Origin: Parasporobacterium sp. | Lineage (GTDB): Bacteria > Bacillota > Clostridia > Lachnospirales > Lachnospiraceae | Reading direction: 5' to 3' | Length of the DNA stretch: 64,000 nucleotides | Assembly: GCA_017510065.1 (NCBI GenBank) | Contig: JAFWOB010000055.1 | Coordinates: 1 to 64,000, forward strand | Shown: piece after piece, positions 35,397-45,414 of the stretch | Layout: each line of letters opens with the position of its first letter | Numbering within the stretch: the first letter of the stretch is position 1 | Program-made: the position numbers and the translations under genes | The notes under the pieces: generated by a model | The model's database searches: none | What the model was told of the DNA's origin: nothing | The model's input: the letters and a program-made list of their open reading frames with translations, nothing else

Positions 35397-38149
35397 TTAC
35401 GGTCTCCGTTTTCCAGTTCCTGATACATTTCCTCGAAGGTAATGGAATCCACAAGGATTTCCCTGGGCTTTGCACCGTTCTGCGGACCCACTGCGCCGAA
35501 CTCTTCCAGCTGATCAATGATCCTGGCGGCTCTGTTGAATCCCAGATTGAACCTCCTTTGCAGCATGCTTGAAGACGCCTTGCCCATTTCTATGCACAGT
35601 TTTCCTGCCTCATAAAAGTATTCGTCATATCGTCCGGCTCCCTCTGCATTGTCTGAGGTATCCGTCCCTGACGGTTCTCCCTGCGGGGTGTTCTGGTATT
35701 TTTCAATCTCTTTGGATTCTTCCTCAAAATAATTGTGTTTATTATTACTGATCAAGAAATCCACGGTCCTTTGTATCTCATCATCGGATACAAACGCGCC
35801 TTGTATCCTGACCGGTTTGACATACCCGGTCGGATAAAACAGCATATCGCCATTGCCAAGGAGTTTCTCCGCTCCCTGCATATCAATGATCGTCCTGGAG
35901 TCTACCTGGGATGATACAAGAAGGGCAACCCTTGCAGGCACATTGGCTTTAATCAGACCGGTAACGACATCGACAGACGGTCTCTGCGTTGCAATGATCA
36001 AATGGATGCCTGCAGCCCTGGCAAGCTGTGCCAGACGGCAGATCAGCGCTTCTGCTTCTTTCTTGGCCACCATCATCAGATCCGCCAACTCATCGATAAT
36101 GATCACGATCTGATTCATCATACGCGGGTTTTCTTCCTGGGGATTTACGGTTCCCTTTGCGACTTTGGCATTGTATGCCCGGAATTCCCTGACTGAGGAC
36201 AGCTGCATTCTCTGATAACGGTTCGTCATCTCATTGACGGCCCATCTGAGGGTACTGACCGCCTGTCCGGGATCTGTCACGACATCTTTCATCAGATGAG
36301 GAATGCCTGCATAAACACCGAATTCCACCTTTTTCGGGTCAATAATGATAAGTCCGACCTCGGAAGGCTTAGCTCTGTACAGGATCGTCATCAGGATCGT
36401 GTTCAGGAATACGGATTTACCGGAACCCGTAGTTCCTGCAACAAGAAGATGAGGCATTTTAGCAATATCCGCCACAACGACATTGCCGGAAATATCCATA
36501 CCCGCTGCAAATGCGATCTTGGAAGGATGATTGATAAGCTGCGGTTCCTCAAGAAGCTCACGCATGTAAACGGTCTGCCTGTTCTTATTGGGGATCTCAA
36601 TGCCGACAGCCTGCCGCCCGGGGATAGGCGCTTCAATCCTGATCTCGGTCACTCCCAGGTTCAGTTTCAGGTCATCCGCCAGAGCGGTGATCTTATTGAC
36701 TCTCGTACCAAGCTCCGGCTGCAGTTCATAACGGGTTACGGAAGGGCCGGCCTGGATATCTGTCACAGTGGCGTTGACGCCGAACTGTTCCAGGATGATC
36801 TCCAGATTCCGGGCGATCTTCTCCAGTTCCGCTTCCGAAGAACGGTTCCTGCCCTTGACTCTCGCAAGAAGTTCCATCGGTGGGGCATAATATACAGGGC
36901 TTCCATCTGACGGAGCAGAAAAAGTATCCTGTTTTTTCTCCACAGTCTTTTTTACGGTCTTTGGTTCCGTTCGTTCTGGCTTTTTCTCTTCTTTGCGTAC
37001 TTTTACAGGACGTTCCTGCTGCCTGCGGCGGTTCACTTCTGCTTCCTCCACCTTTGTTACAGCGGCTTTGTCCGAAAACTCCCATTTGATCTGGTCCTCA
37101 TCCGGCGGTATGATCAGAGTATCGGAAAACAGATCCCTGGAGGATGTCTTTGCCGGCTCTTTTCTTTTTGCTCCGCTCTTTCTGGTGATCTCATGGATTT
37201 CATCACCATTGGCATTGTGCGGCATCATATCCAGCTCATTGCTGACGCCCCTTGCTTTATTGCCGCTCCGGACAATATCGGTGGAACCGTCCCTCAACGG
37301 CTGAGCCTTTTTCGTCGTTCTGGTAAGCAGGGTATTATGAGACCGTCCGTGTTTTTTACGGGTCTTTACCAGACGGATGATCGTCCCCTCTTCGTCTTCC
37401 GAGATCAGGACAGGTTCTTCATAAGAATGTGACGGGCGGGATGATCTCCTCTCCTTCAGCTGCCTTTCATACGCCTCATACCTTTCATCCTCTTCTTCGT
37501 CCTCTTCCTCATATGCTTCATATTCCTCAGGATCTCTCTCCCGGGTCAGCCATGCGAAGAATTGGCGGATCTGGTCTTCAAACACAAAGAACAGACAGAT
37601 CAGGATGATCAGGATCGTTATAATGATCGCGCCGGATTTAGACAAAAGAAGATACAGGCCCAGTGCAATGCTGCCTCCGATAATCCCTCCTCCTGTCATA
37701 TTTTCAGCGCAGTTTTTGAAATAGGAAATAACATTATGATCATTCAGGGACAGTGGAGAAACCAGGTGTGACAGAACGCACATGGCAAGGAACATAAAGC
37801 AGGCGCAAAAGATCGTCCTCAGCTTCCTTTCCTTATAGGTGGAGGCTGCAAACAGCACCAGTACCAGAAACGGGAACATATATGCCATCACGCCGAACAG
37901 TCCGAACTGTCCGTATTTGATCCATCCGCCGAATGTTCCGAACACATTGAAATTGCAAAGTTCCAGAACCAGAGCGATCAGGATCCCCAGAACCAGGGCA
38001 GCAGCAAAACTCAGGCTCTTTTTTTCTTCCTGAACCTGCTGTTTCGCTCTTTCCTTTCCGGCAGTTTTGTTTCCCGCTTTTGCAGTTTTACCAGCTGCTG
38101 CTGTCTTTCCAGTCTGTTTTTTTGTTGTCTGTTTTTTATTTGATGCCAA
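35393..38149 (-). CDS. ftsK: DNA translocase FtsK/SpoIIIE
   Basis: 918 aa. A Lys/Thr-rich cytoplasmic N-terminus, then four to five membrane helices (about 45-200), an acidic linker, and the motor domain with Walker A GTTGSGKSVFLN and IIIIDELADLMM. The C-terminal winged-helix gamma domain (SMLQRRFNLGFNRAARIID) reads DNA polarity. The best start is TTG 38149 (MASNKKQ), with GGAGG 7 nt upstream; the ATG at 38170 has only a weak site. Heads the long operon through rpe. Whether it acts in division or sporulation is not decided by sequence. Confidence 0.94.
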   Translation of the reverse strand: MASNKKQTTKKQTGKTAAAGKTAKAGNKTAGKERAKQQVQEEKKSLSFAAALVLGILIALVLELCNFNVFGTFGGWIKYGQFGLFGVMAYMFPFLVLVLFAASTYKERKLRTIFCACFMFLAMCVLSHLVSPLSLNDHNVISYFKNCAENMTGGGIIGGSIALGLYLLLSKSGAIIITILIILICLFFVFEDQIRQFFAWLTRERDPEEYEAYEEEDEEEDERYEAYERQLKERRSSRPSHSYEEPVLISEDEEGTIIRLVKTRKKHGRSHNTLLTRTTKKAQPLRDGSTDIVRSGNKARGVSNELDMMPHNANGDEIHEITRKSGAKRKEPAKTSSRDLFSDTLIIPPDEDQIKWEFSDKAAVTKVEEAEVNRRRQQERPVKVRKEEKKPERTEPKTVKKTVEKKQDTFSAPSDGSPVYYAPPMELLARVKGRNRSSEAELEKIARNLEIILEQFGVNATVTDIQAGPSVTRYELQPELGTRVNKITALADDLKLNLGVTEIRIEAPIPGRQAVGIEIPNKNRQTVYMRELLEEPQLINHPSKIAFAAGMDISGNVVVADIAKMPHLLVAGTTGSGKSVFLNTILMTILYRAKPSEVGLIIIDPKKVEFGVYAGIPHLMKDVVTDPGQAVSTLRWAVNEMTNRYQRMQLSSVREFRAYNAKVAKGTVNPQEENPRMMNQIVIIIDELADLMMVAKKEAEALICRLAQLARAAGIHLIIATQRPSVDVVTGLIKANVPARVALLVSSQVDSRTIIDMQGAEKLLGNGDMLFYPTGYVKPVRIQGAFVSDDEIQRTVDFLISNNKHNYFEEESKEIEKYQNTPQGEPSGTDTSDNAEGAGRYDEYFYEAGKLCIEMGKASSSMLQRRFNLGFNRAARIIDQLEEFGAVGPQNGAKPREILVDSITFEEMYQELENGDRK

Positions 38150-38194
38150 TGATTTCCTCCGAAAAACCATACTATCCCATTTTCATGAATTATT

Positions 38195-38223
38195 ATTTTA
38201 CTATTTATTTTCAGGATGTTCAA
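38195..38223 (-). promoter_or_regulatory. ftsK operon promoter
   Basis: TTGAAC (38223-38218), 17-bp spacer, TAAAAT (38200-38195) on the minus strand. Confidence 0.75.
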
Positions 38224-38245
38224 CAGGTGCTCCCTCTAAAAAAGT

Positions 38246-38274
38246 TTCACAACCGGTCTGAAATGAGTTATAGT
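38246..38274 (+). promoter_or_regulatory. lipase promoter, probably leaderless
   Basis: TTCACA (38246-38251), 17-bp spacer, TATAGT (38269-38274). The ATG follows after 8 nt and no ribosome binding site exists between. Confidence 0.65.
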
Positions 38275-38282
38275 AATATACT

Positions 38283-39458
38283 ATGAAAAAAAGAATCCTG
38301 ACGCTCATCGTCGTTCTAATGATATACATTACAAATACCGTGATCTTCTGCTGTTTTTCTGCTGCAGCAGCGCCATCCGACCTGATGCCGGACGTTTCCG
38401 AGATCAGTATCGGACAGCTGCTGGTGCCGGAGCCTTCTTCCCTGCGTTCGGATTACCTGGCTCTGCAGCTGCTTGCCCTTAACTGCGGCTATACAGCAGA
38501 AGATACCAGAACCCTGTACAGTTCCGCAGGTCTTAATGTGCTTTCCCAGTCTCATTATGACAAAGATGACACGGATCCGTCTCACACATGTGCTTTTACT
38601 ATCGGGGAAGGAATCGTCCGTCAGAACCTCCTGTTCACAAAAAAGGCGATTGTAGTGACGATCCGGGGAACCGCCTCCGGTGAATGGTATTCTAATTTCG
38701 ATTTCTGTCCTTCCCATAGTGATGATGCGGTTTTTTCGGAAAACTTTTTATTCTGCGCGGAAGATGTTTTTCTGACTTTGAAGGATTATCTGGACAGAGA
38801 GGACGATCCTCTGGTCCTGATCACCGGTTACAGCAGAGGTGCTGCCTGCGCTGACCTGCTGGGACTGCTGACAAACGAATATCTAGGGCCGGATCGGGTC
38901 CATGTTTATGCATTTGCCTGTCCGGCGGTCGTCAAAAAGGATGCGGATCTTCCCTCCTGCCCCAATATCTTCAATTATGTTAATCCCTGTGACATGGTAC
39001 CAAGGCTCCCTCTTTCACAGTGGGGATTCGGCCGCATTGGTCAGGACATCCTTCTTAAGTGCGCTGATGAGAATCTGAGGGATACTCTGGATCGTTATTC
39101 GGAAACACTGTATCAGGCAGCGCCGTCCATCCATTCCTACTACAATGACAGGCATTCCCTGACAGGCCCAGGACTCAGTGAGAATGGGATCACATCGTTT
39201 GAGAGTATGCTCATGTTATGCAGACATCTGATCTCAGCCTCACCGGATCTTTTGTCAGATAACAAAGATATTGATATGGACACGGATGCAGATCTTTCTG
39301 CTGCTTTTGATGCATTGGAGAACAGTGATCTGTACCCGCTCGCGCAGATCGGCAATGAGATGAGTTCTGATGGGTTTGTACTCGGAAGAACGATCCTTCA
39401 TCAGCATCTTCCGGATATTTATGCGGAACTGATCAGGATCCTTCTTCTGGAAGAATAA
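38283..39458 (+). CDS. secreted class 3 lipase-like alpha/beta hydrolase
   Basis: 391 aa. A hydrophobic signal or anchor (about 5-30) is followed by an alpha/beta hydrolase with VTIRGTASGEW (oxyanion region) and nucleophile elbow LITGYSRGAACADLL (GxSxG). Asp in YVNPCDMVPRLPL and a later His (SIHSYYNDRHS) probably complete the triad. It is distantly related to lipase_3/Mbeg1-like proteins. The substrate is unknown; extracytoplasmic location is inferred from the N-terminus. It is followed 10 bp later by the ABC exporter genes and may be co-transcribed with them. Confidence 0.8.
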   Translation: MKKRILTLIVVLMIYITNTVIFCCFSAAAAPSDLMPDVSEISIGQLLVPEPSSLRSDYLALQLLALNCGYTAEDTRTLYSSAGLNVLSQSHYDKDDTDPSHTCAFTIGEGIVRQNLLFTKKAIVVTIRGTASGEWYSNFDFCPSHSDDAVFSENFLFCAEDVFLTLKDYLDREDDPLVLITGYSRGAACADLLGLLTNEYLGPDRVHVYAFACPAVVKKDADLPSCPNIFNYVNPCDMVPRLPLSQWGFGRIGQDILLKCADENLRDTLDRYSETLYQAAPSIHSYYNDRHSLTGPGLSENGITSFESMLMLCRHLISASPDLLSDNKDIDMDTDADLSAAFDALENSDLYPLAQIGNEMSSDGFVLGRTILHQHLPDIYAELIRILLLEE

Positions 39459-39468
39459 GGAGACATCT

Positions 39469-40170
39469 ATGGCGTATATCGAGTTTCATAATATATCCAA
39501 GATCTACCGTACCGGTTCCAACGAGGTCCGTGCTCTTGACGGGATCGATTTTTCTGTGGAAAAAGGGGAACTGTGTGTGATTGCCGGTCATTCCGGTGCA
39601 GGCAAAACGACCCTTCTGAATATTCTGGGAGGAATGGATACTGCATCCTCCGGAGAGGCCTGGCTGGACGGCAGTGACATCACTTCTCTTTCCCCGAAAC
39701 AGCTCACCGGTTACCGGAGAAATGATGTCGGATTTGTGTTCCAGTTTTACAATCTCGTACAGAATCTGACTGCACTGGAAAATGTGGAGCTCGCTTCCGA
39801 AATCTGCCGGGACAGTCTGGACGCACGTACAGTGCTGAAAGAAGTCGGTCTGGAAGATCGTATGGACAACTTCCCCGGACAGCTTTCCGGCGGAGAACAG
39901 CAGCGTGTATCTATTGCCAGGGCCATCGCCAAAAACCCGAAAATCATCCTCTGTGATGAACCCACCGGTGCTCTGGATTATCAAACCGGCAAAGCAGTCC
40001 TGAAACTATTGCAGGATATCTGCCGGAATACCGGAAAAACAGTGATCATCATCACTCACAACAGTGCCCTTACACAGATCGCTGACAGAGTCATACGGAT
40101 CAGGAGCGGAAAGATCCTTTCTATGGAACACAATCCTTCACCTGCCCCTGTGGAAACGATCGAATGGTGA
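39469..40170 (+). CDS. ABC transporter ATP-binding protein (LolD/MacB type)
   Basis: 233 aa. Walker [14 protein letters not shown]-loop [12 protein letters not shown], signature [16 protein letters not shown], Walker [13 protein letters not shown] and the switch His in IIITHN. The MacB/LolD class partners FtsX-type permeases. AAGGAGA precedes the ATG. It overlaps the permease gene by 7 bp. Confidence 0.95.
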   Translation: MAYIEFHNISKIYRTGSNEVRALDGIDFSVEKGELCVIAGHSGAGKTTLLNILGGMDTASSGEAWLDGSDITSLSPKQLTGYRRNDVGFVFQFYNLVQNLTALENVELASEICRDSLDARTVLKEVGLEDRMDNFPGQLSGGEQQRVSIARAIAKNPKIILCDEPTGALDYQTGKAVLKLLQDICRNTGKTVIIITHNSALTQIADRVIRIRSGKILSMEHNPSPAPVETIEW

Positions 40171-42905
40171 TCCAAATGGGAAAGACAAGATGGAAAAACA
40201 TGATACGGAATATCCGGGAAAGCCTTAACCGGTTTCTTTCCATCGCTTTTATTGTTGCTCTCGGTTCCGGCTTCATGGCAGGTCTGGCGGCGGCTTCCCC
40301 TGATATGTATGATTCTGCGGACAGCTATATCCGGCAGTACCGCCTGTTCGACCTGGATATCCGTTCCACGGTGGGATTTACGGAGGAAGACCTTGCAAGT
40401 TTACGCACGGAAGATCAGATCGGCGGCGTCCTGGGAGGCCGTGTCTTCGACATGGTTCTTCACGATGCAGGCGGATCCGATTTTACTTCCCGTGTTTACG
40501 GCTTTCTGGATGAAAACGGTGAATCTGACATGAACTGCCTGCAGCTTACCGAGGGGCGGCTTCCTCGTGCGCCGGGAGAATGTGTTGCGGAATCTGTTTT
40601 CGGCCGATATACCGGAGAAGAGATCCATGTCGGCGATGTCCTCACCTTGGAAGGAGACAGTTCCGGTGATGTCACGCTGCAAGATATTATGACAGATACT
40701 TCCCTGACGGTTGTAGGGCTGTGCAGAAGTCCTATGTGTATTTCCGTAGAAGGGGATCCTTCCAGTACAGGTTCCGGAACCATCAACCTGAATGTGTACG
40801 TACAGCAGGATTTTTTTACCTGCGATTATTATACGGATGCCTATCTTCTTATAAAGGATGCAGATCAGATGAATACCTTCGGGGATGCATATACCGAATA
40901 CATTGATTCTGTGATAGAAGACCTGAAGCCTCTCGGAACGAAGCTGGTATCAGATCGGATCGGAATCCTGACAGAAGATGCAGAAGCACAGATCAAAGAG
41001 TTGGAACTTCTCGTTGAAGAGTTGGAAGGAGTTTCCATAGTTAAGGAGGAACTGGACTCAGATCTTTCCATTCGCCTGGAAATGAATGCCATTACAAAAG
41101 ATGCTCTTCCCTCCCTTTCCGGATTGCTGCAGCAAACACAGCAGCTTTTCACCGATTCTTCTGACAGTAATCAGATGCAAAATGCATCTTCCCTTCTTCT
41201 GGAAGAAAAGCTGGAAGATGCCAGAACGCAGACGGAACAGCTCAGACAGGGTTCCTGGATCTACCGTACCAGAAATGATCTGGCCGGTTTTGACAGTTAT
41301 TCCAACAATGTCGGCAAAGTATCTGCCCTGGCAAAGATCTTCCCGGTCTTTTTCTTCATCGTCGCGCTTTTAGTTGCCCTGACCACCATGACACGTCTGA
41401 TAGAAGAACGGCGCCTGCAGATCGGCACGCTGAAGGCACTGGGATATTCCAACGGACAGATCCTTTCCGAATATCTCCTGTTCAGTCTGTCTGCTTCTGT
41501 TCTCGGCTGCATTCTTGGATTTGCTGTGGGATTCCGGATCTTTCCTCTTGCGATCAATGCTGCTTACAGCATGATGTATTTTCTTCCTTCTATGACTGCA
41601 CCGATCCGCTGGGAGATTGTATCCTGGGTGGCTCCCGTTACAATCTGCAGCATTCTTCTGGCCGCTTTGTGGTCCTGCTGGAATGAATTCCGTTCTGTTC
41701 CGGCTGCTTTAATGGTTCCCCGCTCTCCTGCACCGGGAAAGCGGATCTGGTTGGAGCATATTGGTTTTATCTGGCGTAAATTGCCATTCACTTACAAAGT
41801 CACTTTCCGAAATCTGTTCCGTTACAAAAAACGTTTCATCATGACGATGATCGGTGTCGCAGGATGTTCCGCACTTCTTCTGACCGGTTTCGGTATCCGG
41901 GATTCTGTCAACGATATTGTTGACAAACAGTTTGGTGAACTGTATCAATATGATCTGATGTATGTCCTCGACAAAGAAGATTCCTTAAGGGAAGACACAG
42001 AACTTTCCAACATCCTAAATGACAGGCAGTTGATTTCATCTTTCCTGCTTTCCGCTCAGGAAACCGGAAAGATCTATTTCGGAAAAGACAGACAGGAGCT
42101 TACGATCTTCGTCCCGGAAGATCCGGATCTTTTCCCGACCTTTACCGTGCTGCGTGACCGCAAAAGCCATGAGGAATTCCCCCTTGCCGATGGCAGTGTC
42201 ATCCTGACGGAAAAGATGTGTGAAGAAATGAAGATCCGGGCAGGTGACACGGTGCTGTTGGAAGATTCTGACGGGCATCAGATGCAGGTAATCGTCTCAG
42301 CGATTGCGGAAAACTATGTTTCTTCCTTCGCCTATATGACCCGGGAATGTTACGAGGAACTGTTTCAGCATGCCCCTGACTTTACTACGCTCCTTTGTAT
42401 CAGCGAACAGGATGTTTCTTCAAAGATCCTGTCAGATCCTCACGTTCTCTTCGGACGTTCTGTAAGCAGTCTGAAGGAATCCTTTTCTGACAGCATCAGA
42501 AGTATAAACGGCGTGATCGCAGTTCTTATCCTGGCCGCCGGTCTGTTATGCATCGTCGTCCTGTACAATCTCATTAATGTCAATATCTGTGAGCGAAGAA
42601 AAGAACTTGCTACGCTGCGTGTCCTTGGCTTCTACAAAAAAGAAACCCGTAGTTATATTTTCCGGGAAACGAATATCCTGAGCTTTCTTGGATCTTTGGC
42701 CGGTCTTCTGATCGGAATATGGCTGCATGGTTTTGTCGTACGTACAGTAGAAGTGAATCACATCATGTTCGGTCGGGAGATCAAACCGTTAAGCTATGTG
42801 ATCGCTCTGGCAATCTCGGTGGTATTTACACTGATCGTCAATGTGATCATGAGAAAAGCTGTAAACAGTACGGATATGGTGGAAGCCATGAAAGCCAATG
42901 ACTGA
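40164..42905 (+). CDS. FtsX-type ABC transporter permease
   Basis: 913 aa with the doubled FtsX architecture: helix 1 near residues 20-40, a ~330-residue extracytoplasmic region, three helices (about 395-505), another first helix near 555-575 (FRYKKRFIMTMIG), a second outer region and three final helices. Such proteins belong to peptide or lipoprotein export and antimicrobial-peptide resistance systems; the substrate is unknown. The in-frame ATG at 40176 is an alternative start. The last codons (...KAND, stop) are repeated in inverted orientation at 43005-43030 as part of palindrome D. Confidence 0.9.
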   Translation: MVIQMGKTRWKNMIRNIRESLNRFLSIAFIVALGSGFMAGLAAASPDMYDSADSYIRQYRLFDLDIRSTVGFTEEDLASLRTEDQIGGVLGGRVFDMVLHDAGGSDFTSRVYGFLDENGESDMNCLQLTEGRLPRAPGECVAESVFGRYTGEEIHVGDVLTLEGDSSGDVTLQDIMTDTSLTVVGLCRSPMCISVEGDPSSTGSGTINLNVYVQQDFFTCDYYTDAYLLIKDADQMNTFGDAYTEYIDSVIEDLKPLGTKLVSDRIGILTEDAEAQIKELELLVEELEGVSIVKEELDSDLSIRLEMNAITKDALPSLSGLLQQTQQLFTDSSDSNQMQNASSLLLEEKLEDARTQTEQLRQGSWIYRTRNDLAGFDSYSNNVGKVSALAKIFPVFFFIVALLVALTTMTRLIEERRLQIGTLKALGYSNGQILSEYLLFSLSASVLGCILGFAVGFRIFPLAINAAYSMMYFLPSMTAPIRWEIVSWVAPVTICSILLAALWSCWNEFRSVPAALMVPRSPAPGKRIWLEHIGFIWRKLPFTYKVTFRNLFRYKKRFIMTMIGVAGCSALLLTGFGIRDSVNDIVDKQFGELYQYDLMYVLDKEDSLREDTELSNILNDRQLISSFLLSAQETGKIYFGKDRQELTIFVPEDPDLFPTFTVLRDRKSHEEFPLADGSVILTEKMCEEMKIRAGDTVLLEDSDGHQMQVIVSAIAENYVSSFAYMTRECYEELFQHAPDFTTLLCISEQDVSSKILSDPHVLFGRSVSSLKESFSDSIRSINGVIAVLILAAGLLCIVVLYNLINVNICERRKELATLRVLGFYKKETRSYIFRETNILSFLGSLAGLLIGIWLHGFVVRTVEVNHIMFGREIKPLSYVIALAISVVFTLIVNVIMRKAVNSTDMVEAMKAND

Positions 42906-43030
42906 CAGAAATTCTTTTTTCTGTGAGAGGGAATACAGTGGGAGAAAAGTTCAGTTTCAATTCACTTTTCCCCCACTGTATTCCCTCTCACAGGATAAAA
43001 AACAGTCAGTCGTTGGCTTTCACGGTTTTC
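42881..43030. repeat. palindrome D: long hairpin, loop TCAGTTTCAATTC, mirrors the permease gene tail
   Basis: The core stem 42921-42950 / 42964-42993 is 30 bp with one mismatch. The 13-nt loop 42951-42963 is shared with palindrome E (opposite orientation). After a small asymmetric gap, 42881-42906 pairs with 43005-43030 (22 Watson-Crick, 3 G-T, 1 mismatch). This outer arm contains the last codons and stop of the permease gene, so the minus strand at 43005-43022 again encodes KAND-stop. It lies just downstream of the permease and may terminate it. Confidence 0.93.
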
Positions 43031-43071
43031 CCATTTATACCGGCAATTTAGGCATCCTATATGGGAAAAGC

Positions 43072-43190
43072 AGATTGATCATTCTTGTGGAATAACAAAG
43101 GAAGGCACATCCATCGGAAAAGTGAATTGAAACTGAACTTTTCTGATGGATGTGCCTTCCTTTGTTTTATTCAGTAAGAATGATTATTCT
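43072..43190. repeat. palindrome E: long hairpin with the same loop as D, at the pnp 3' end
   Basis: The core stem 43094-43123 / 43137-43166 is 30 bp with one mismatch. The loop 43124-43136 is the reverse complement of the loop of D. The outer arms 43072-43093 / 43169-43190 add 17 Watson-Crick and 3 G-T pairs out of 22 and include the pnp stop codon (43184-43186). The stem sequence is unrelated to that of D. The stretch 43031-43071 between the two palindromes holds nothing recognisable. Confidence 0.93.
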
Positions 43191-45304
43191 TTTGCCTTAT
43201 CGGTCGGCTCTTTCGCGTCTTTGATGCTGAAGGAAACTCTTCCCATCTTATCCGGGCCAAGGCATTTTGCCTTCACAACATCGCCGAGGGTCAGAACATC
43301 TTCCACGCATTTAATGCGTTCTTTCGCGATCTTGGAGATGTGGACCATGCCTTCCTTTCCGGGAGCGAACTCCAGGAATGCGCCAAACTCCTTAATAGAA
43401 ACGACCTTGCCTTCATAGATCCGGCCTTCTTCAAATTCGGAAACGATAGTTTCGATCATTCCCTTTGCCTGCTCAAGCATTTCGGGATCCACGCCGCAGA
43501 TGGAGACCATTCCGTTGTCATCGATATCGATCTTGACATTGGTTCTTGCAATGATCTCATTGATCACCTTGCCCTGCTTGCCGACAACATCACCGATCTT
43601 ATCAGGATCGATCTGAATGCTGATGATCTTAGGCGCATATTTGCTGAGTTCTTTTCTGGGCTCAGAGATCACAGGAAGCATAACTTCATGAAGGATATAG
43701 GTTCTTGCCTGTTTTGCTCTTGCGATCGCTTCTTCCACGATCTTTCTTGTCAGACCATGGATCTTGATATCCATCTGAATAGCGGTAATACCTTCATCTG
43801 TACCGGCTACCTTGAAGTCCATATCGCCGAAGAAATCCTCAAGGCCCTGGATATCCGTCAGGATCAGATAATCATCATCCGTTTCTCCTGTTACCAGACC
43901 ACAGGAAATACCTGCAACAGGTCTCTTGATGGGGACACCGGCTGCCATCAGGGACAGGGTGGATGCACATACAGACGCCTGGCTGGTGGATCCGTTTGAT
44001 TCAAATGTTTCAGACACCAGACGAAGTGCATACGGAAACTCTGCTTCAGACGGAATCACCGGAAGGAGAGCTCTTTCTGCCAGTGCACCATGTCCGATCT
44101 CACGACGTCCGGGGGATCTGTTCGGTTTTGCCTCTCCGACAGAATATCCCGGGAAATTATACTGATGCATATAACGTTTTGTGGTAACATTCAGATCCAG
44201 TCCGTCGATCTTCTGGGCATCGGATAACGGTCCCAGGGTTGTGGCGGTCATGATCTGTGTCTGTCCTCTGGTAAACATACCTGAACCATGAGCTCTCGGA
44301 AGAATATCGATTTCAGCAGACAGAGGACGGATCTGATCGATCGCACGTCCATCCGGACGCTTATGATCTTTCAGGATCATCTTCCGAACAGTCTTTTTCT
44401 GATAAGCATAAACTGCTTCATCGATGAACGGAAGGTAATCTTCATGTTCCTCCGCGAATTTCTCATTCAGCATATCCTTGATCTGGGAGATATTGGCGTC
44501 ACGGACCTGTTTTTCATCTGCGAACACCGCTTTTTCCATTTCTTCCTGCGGAACCAATTGAACGATTGCATCCATCACTTCATCCGGGATCACATGGCTT
44601 TCATATTCATGTTTTTCCTTTCCGGTCTCCGCAATGATCTGTGCGAAGAAACGGTTGATCTCACAGTTCAGCTCATGGGCTTTAAAGATTGCTTCGATCA
44701 TTTTCGCTTCCGGCACTTCCTTTGCGCCTGCTTCGATCATGATCACCTTTTCCGGAGTGGAAGCAACCGTAAGGGTAAGGGCAGTAGCAAGTTTCTGCTC
44801 TTCCGTCGGGTTGTAGACCAGCTCACCGTTAACCATACCCATCTGAGTCATGGCAACCGGACCGTCAAACGGAATATCCGAAATACAGGTAGCCAGGGAT
44901 GATCCAAGCATCGCAGCCAGTTCAGCGGAACAGTCCGGATCCACACTCATAACCAGGTTATTGAGTACTACATCATTTCTGTAATCCTTCGGGAACAGAG
45001 GACGCATCGGTCTGTCGATCACGCGGCTGGTAAGGATCGCGTTTTCAGAAGGACGTCCTTCTCTTCTGGTAAACCCTCCCGGGATTTTTCCTACAGAATA
45101 CATCTTTTCTTCAAAATCAACACTCAGGGGGAAGAAATCGATTCCATCCCTTGGTTTTTCGGAAGCAGTAGCGGTGGAAAGGACTACGGTGTCACCATAA
45201 TGTACCAGAACTGCTCCGTTCGCCTGCGCTGCGACTCTTCCGATTTCAACCTTCAAAGTCCTTCCCGCAAGCTGCATTTCATAACTTTTAAATTCTTTGC
45301 TCAT
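43184..45304 (-). CDS. pnp: polyribonucleotide nucleotidyltransferase
   Basis: 706 aa. Two RNase PH domains (FTRREGRPSE, FSSNGSTSQASV-type region here as SNGSTSQASVCAS), a central helical domain, KH (GKQGKVINEIIARTNVKIDI) and S1 (EGKVVSIKEFGAFLEFAPG) domains. It performs 3'-5' phosphorolytic RNA decay. ATG 45304 has AAGGAG upstream; ATG 45337 does not. Downstream of rpsO, the usual bacterial order. Confidence 0.97.
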   Translation of the reverse strand: MSKEFKSYEMQLAGRTLKVEIGRVAAQANGAVLVHYGDTVVLSTATASEKPRDGIDFFPLSVDFEEKMYSVGKIPGGFTRREGRPSENAILTSRVIDRPMRPLFPKDYRNDVVLNNLVMSVDPDCSAELAAMLGSSLATCISDIPFDGPVAMTQMGMVNGELVYNPTEEQKLATALTLTVASTPEKVIMIEAGAKEVPEAKMIEAIFKAHELNCEINRFFAQIIAETGKEKHEYESHVIPDEVMDAIVQLVPQEEMEKAVFADEKQVRDANISQIKDMLNEKFAEEHEDYLPFIDEAVYAYQKKTVRKMILKDHKRPDGRAIDQIRPLSAEIDILPRAHGSGMFTRGQTQIMTATTLGPLSDAQKIDGLDLNVTTKRYMHQYNFPGYSVGEAKPNRSPGRREIGHGALAERALLPVIPSEAEFPYALRLVSETFESNGSTSQASVCASTLSLMAAGVPIKRPVAGISCGLVTGETDDDYLILTDIQGLEDFFGDMDFKVAGTDEGITAIQMDIKIHGLTRKIVEEAIARAKQARTYILHEVMLPVISEPRKELSKYAPKIISIQIDPDKIGDVVGKQGKVINEIIARTNVKIDIDDNGMVSICGVDPEMLEQAKGMIETIVSEFEEGRIYEGKVVSIKEFGAFLEFAPGKEGMVHISKIAKERIKCVEDVLTLGDVVKAKCLGPDKMGRVSFSIKDAKEPTDKAKE

Positions 45305-45376
45305 TGTTCTCTCCTTCTTCTTCTTGGCGAATGCCATATCCGGCCGTTTCCATGAAACAGCTCATTATAAACAAAC

Positions 45377-45404
45377 AGACTTTAAGGAAAAATCCCTAAA
45401 GTCT
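45377..45404 (-). terminator. hairpin between rpsO and pnp
   Basis: AGACTTTA-AGG (45377-45387) pairs with 45394-45404 with one mismatch around a short A-rich loop. It is followed on the minus strand by an imperfect T-run. A partial terminator or RNA-processing site, as is known for the rpsO-pnp junction in other bacteria. Confidence 0.6.
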
Positions 45405-45414
45405 ATTTTATGAA

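Noticed and set aside
43031..43071. Small gene between palindromes D and E
   Set aside because: No start with a ribosome site; the apparent peptide ending KAND is an inverted copy of the permease tail.
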